Below the pieces are notes generated by a model. It searched no databases. It saw nothing but the letters and a program-made list of their open reading frames with translations, and had not been told where the DNA came from. From NCBI GenBank assembly GCA_051000715.1, contig JBPCOB010000194.1, forward strand, positions 1 to 9,217: a stretch of DNA of 9,217 nt. Reading direction: 5' to 3'. Origin of the DNA: JBPCOB01 sp051000715 (GTDB taxonomy: Bacteria; Actinomycetota; Actinomycetes; JALYNC01). Made by a program: the position numbers and the translations under genes. How positions within the stretch are numbered: the stretch's first letter is position 1; every line of letters starts with the position of its first letter. This document shows, in pieces, positions 7,330 through 9,217 of the stretch.

Positions 7330-8186
7330 GCGCGGTGCAGGTGACGGGCCAGGTGTTGGCCGTTCGCTCCATGGGCGCGTACGTCTCGATGACGGTCATC
7401 GCCACCGGCATCGCCGAGTCGGCCCGGCCCGGCCAGTTCGTCGCCGTCGCGGTCGGCGGCCCCGATTCGGCGCTGGTGCTGCGCCGGTCGTTCTCCATCT
7501 ACCGGGTGGTCGAGCACGGCGTGTACGGCGGCACGGTGGAGTTCGTCTTCGCGGTGGCCGGCAAGGGCACCAGCTGGCTCGCGGGCCGCCGGCCCCGCGA
7601 TCCGGTGGACCTGGTGGGCCCGCTCGGCCGACCGTTCGCCCTTCCCCGGCAGCCGGTGGCGGCCACCCTGGTCGGCGGCGGCTACGGCAGCGCGCCCCTG
7701 TTCGCGCTGGCGGAGGCCCTTCGAGCCCGCGACTCGCGGGTCCACTTCGTGCTCGGTGCCGGCACGGGGGACCGGCTGTTCGGTGCCCTCGACGCCAAGC
7801 GGATGGCCGACAGCGTGGCGTTCACCACCGAGGACGCCTCGGTGGGGCAGCGCGGCCGGGTCTCCGACGTGCTGTCCGACGTTCTGCTCCGCAGCCGGTC
7901 GGACGTGGTCTACGCCTGCGGGCCGATGGGGATGCTTGCCGCCGTGTCCGCCGCCGCCGCCGCCGCCGGTATCCCCGCCCAGGTAGCGGTCGAAGAGGCG
8001 ATGGCCTGCGGCATCGGGGTCTGTATGACCTGCGTTCTGCCGGTGGTCGGAGCCGACGGCCGGACCCGGATGGTCCGTTCCTGTGTCGAAGGGCCGGTGT
8101 TCGCCGGCGATCGGGTGCGCTGGGCCGACCTCGGGACCGTGCCGACCGACACTCTGGGCGCGCCCGCCGCGGCGGTTGCCCGGTGA
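7326..8186 (+). CDS. pyrK: Dihydroorotate dehydrogenase B, electron transfer subunit (PyrK)
   Basis: PyrK carries FAD and a [2Fe-2S] cluster and passes electrons from the FMN of PyrD to NAD+, forming the class 1B dihydroorotate dehydrogenase heterotetramer. From the GTG at 7326 it is 286 residues. A ferredoxin-reductase-like FAD domain comes first, with RRSFSIYR (53-60) as the flavin motif. The NAD-binding domain follows, with GGGYGSAP (117-124) and ACGPMGML (197-204). The C-terminal cluster domain has all four ligands: C228, C233 and C236 in ACGIGVCMTC (227-236), plus C253 in RSCVEGPVF (251-259). A six-alanine stretch (209-214) is encoded by a CCG repeat. The tail after about 270 is low in complexity. 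The start overlaps the carB stop as GTGA without a clear Shine-Dalgarno sequence. Nearby GTG codons at 7335 and 7341 are possible but less likely starts. Confidence 0.95.
   Translation: MSAVQVTGQVLAVRSMGAYVSMTVIATGIAESARPGQFVAVAVGGPDSALVLRRSFSIYRVVEHGVYGGTVEFVFAVAGKGTSWLAGRRPRDPVDLVGPLGRPFALPRQPVAATLVGGGYGSAPLFALAEALRARDSRVHFVLGAGTGDRLFGALDAKRMADSVAFTTEDASVGQRGRVSDVLSDVLLRSRSDVVYACGPMGMLAAVSAAAAAAGIPAQVAVEEAMACGIGVCMTCVLPVVGADGRTRMVRSCVEGPVFAGDRVRWADLGTVPTDTLGAPAAAVAR
7948..7968 (+). repeat. CCG trinucleotide repeat inside pyrK
   Basis: Seven tandem CCG units encode alanines 209-214 between the ACGP NAD-binding motif and the iron-sulphur domain. Unit gain or loss would keep the frame. This is probably ordinary for a GC-rich genome with alanine-rich proteins. 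Confidence 0.8.
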
Positions 8187-9178
8187 GCGGCTCACCGACG
8201 TTGGTCCGTGGGGACGAGCCGGTCTCCGAGGGTGCCGTGGACATGTCCACAGTGCTGGCCGGGGTGCCGTTCGCGAACCCCGTCTTCACCGCGTCGGGCT
8301 GCGCGGCCGCCGGCCGGGAGCTGAGTTCGTTCTTCGACGTAGCGGCTCTCGGCGGCGTGGTTACCAAGTCGATCATGCTGCAGCCGCGGGCCGGCCGGCC
8401 GACGCCCCGGATGGCCGAGACGGCGAGCGGGATGCTCAACTCAATCGGCCTACAGGGCCCCGGCATCGACTCCTTTCTCGACTCCGACCTGCCATGGCTG
8501 GCTGAGCAGGGCGCCCGCGCCGTGGTGTCCATCGCCGGCAGCACGGTCGAGGACTACGCCACGCTGGCGAGCCGGCTGCGGGACCAGCCCGGGGTCGCCC
8601 TCATCGAGGTCAACATCTCGTGCCCGAACGTCGAGGACCGCGGCGCGGTGTTCGCCTGCGACCCAGGTGCTGCGGCCGCCGTCGTCGATGCGGTCCGCCG
8701 GGCCGCGCCGACCGGCGTCCCGGTGTTCGCCAAGCTCTCGCCCGACGTCACCGACATCGTCGAGGTGGCCAGGGCGTGTGTCGACGCGGGCGCCGACGGG
8801 CTGGCAATGATCAACACCTTGCTCGGCCTGGTGATCGACACGGCTTCCCTGCGCCCGGTGCTGGCCGGGGTCACCGGGGGCCTGTCCGGGCCGGCGATCC
8901 GCCCGGTGGCGGTGCGCTGCGTCTGGCAGGTCCACGCGGCGCTGCCCGACGTACCGATCCTGGGCATGGGGGGCATCCGGACCGGGCTCGACGCGTTGGA
9001 GTTCCTGGTGGCCGGCGCCTCGGCGGTCTCGGTCGGCACGGCGATCTTCGCTGACCCGCAGGCACCGGTCCGGGTGCTCGCCGAGCTCCGGAGCGCGCTG
9101 ACGGACCGGGGTATCTCCCGGGCGGCCGACGTCGTCGGCCTGGCCCACCGGCCGCCGGGGGCGGGGGGGGAGAGCTGA
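8183..9178 (+). CDS. pyrD: Dihydroorotate dehydrogenase B, catalytic subunit (class 1B, NAD-linked)
   Basis: PyrD oxidises dihydroorotate to orotate on FMN, and PyrK passes the electrons to NAD+. From GTG 8183 it is 331 residues; from ATG 8243 it is 311, the length of Bacillus subtilis PyrD, and it aligns from residue 1. Numbering from 8243: TASGCAAAG near 16-24, the FMN-contacting K42 in VVTKSI, PTPRMAETASGMLNSIGLQGPG, the catalytic base C127 in ISCPNV, K164 in FAKLSP, MINTLLG, TGGLSGPAI, and the phosphate-binding GMGGIRTG and GTAIF segments. I chose 8183 because GTGA overlaps are the rule in this operon and because codons 8183-8242 end in G or C in 17 of 20 cases. However, 8243 has a weak GAGGG (8228-8232) and the better family alignment, so the true start is open. 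There is no N-terminal membrane segment, which agrees with class 1 rather than class 2. Confidence 0.95.
   Translation: MSGSPTLVRGDEPVSEGAVDMSTVLAGVPFANPVFTASGCAAAGRELSSFFDVAALGGVVTKSIMLQPRAGRPTPRMAETASGMLNSIGLQGPGIDSFLDSDLPWLAEQGARAVVSIAGSTVEDYATLASRLRDQPGVALIEVNISCPNVEDRGAVFACDPGAAAAVVDAVRRAAPTGVPVFAKLSPDVTDIVEVARACVDAGADGLAMINTLLGLVIDTASLRPVLAGVTGGLSGPAIRPVAVRCVWQVHAALPDVPILGMGGIRTGLDALEFLVAGASAVSVGTAIFADPQAPVRVLAELRSALTDRGISRAADVVGLAHRPPGAGGES
9157..9170 (+). repeat. G-rich homopolymer tract at the 3' end of pyrD
   Basis: Five G, one C, then eight G lie just before the pyrD stop and encode the PGAGG end of the protein. It is the longest single-base run I noticed in the window. A slip here would change only the last few residues and the stop, beyond the conserved core. 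Confidence 0.75.
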
Positions 9179-9217
9179 AGGGAACACCCACACGCCGCCA
9201 CAGAGACACCCACGGAG
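9179..9217 (+). other. Non-coding 3' end after pyrD, truncated by the window
   Basis: These 39 bases hold no start codon and no inverted repeat followed by T, so no terminator is seen. The octamer ACACCCAC occurs twice (9184-9191 and 9206-9213). The sequence ends in CGGAG (9213-9217), which could be a Shine-Dalgarno sequence for a gene starting just outside. In actinobacterial pyr operons that gene is often pyrF, but this is inference. Confidence 0.5.

Noticed and set aside
7202..8182. A long open stretch in the pyrD frame upstream of its start, inside carB and pyrK
   Set aside because: It is a shadow frame with no homology; PyrD similarity begins only after 8243, so there is no PyrK-PyrD fusion.
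9184..9213. ACACCCAC direct repeat as an attachment site or operator
   Set aside because: Only two 8-base copies without dyad symmetry in a short low-complexity stretch; chance is a sufficient explanation.

Overview
The window is one high-G+C, single-strand pyrimidine biosynthesis operon of actinobacterial type: pyrR-pyrB-pyrC-carA-carB-pyrK-pyrD, all on the + strand. The very GC-rich third codon positions, the frequent GTG starts, the gene order starting with pyrR-pyrB-pyrC, and the sequence style of PyrR, PyrB and CarA all point to an actinomycete. I cannot name the genus. The class 1B dihydroorotate dehydrogenase pair (PyrD plus PyrK) differs from the membrane class 2 enzyme of mycobacteria, so a Mycobacterium source is unlikely.

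Layout: bases 1-62 are an untranslated leader. It holds a hairpin matching the PyrR-binding loop consensus, and its lower stem pairs with the Shine-Dalgarno sequence of pyrR. Bases 63-9178 are almost entirely coding: pyrR (63-692), pyrB (689-1624), pyrC (1621-2907), carA (2904-4013), carB (4015-7329), pyrK (7326-8186) and pyrD (8183-9178, or from 8243). Five of the six junctions are (or can be read as) 4-base GTGA overlaps, and the sixth has a single spacer base. Bases 9179-9217 are non-coding, show no terminator and end in a weak Shine-Dalgarno-like string, so the operon probably continues past the window.

How the genes work together: CarA and CarB make carbamoyl phosphate, PyrB joins it to aspartate, PyrC closes the ring to dihydroorotate, and PyrD/PyrK oxidises that to orotate using NAD+. 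PyrR senses uridine nucleotides and represses. The last two steps to UMP (pyrE and pyrF) are not in the window. The leader hairpin suggests that PyrR blocks translation of the first gene, and the overlapping starts would pass that control down the operon.

I found no mobile element, CRISPR array, RNA gene, pseudogene or unknown gene. All seven proteins are close to family length and keep the active-site residues I could check. The region is essentially ordinary; its most interesting part is the regulatory leader.
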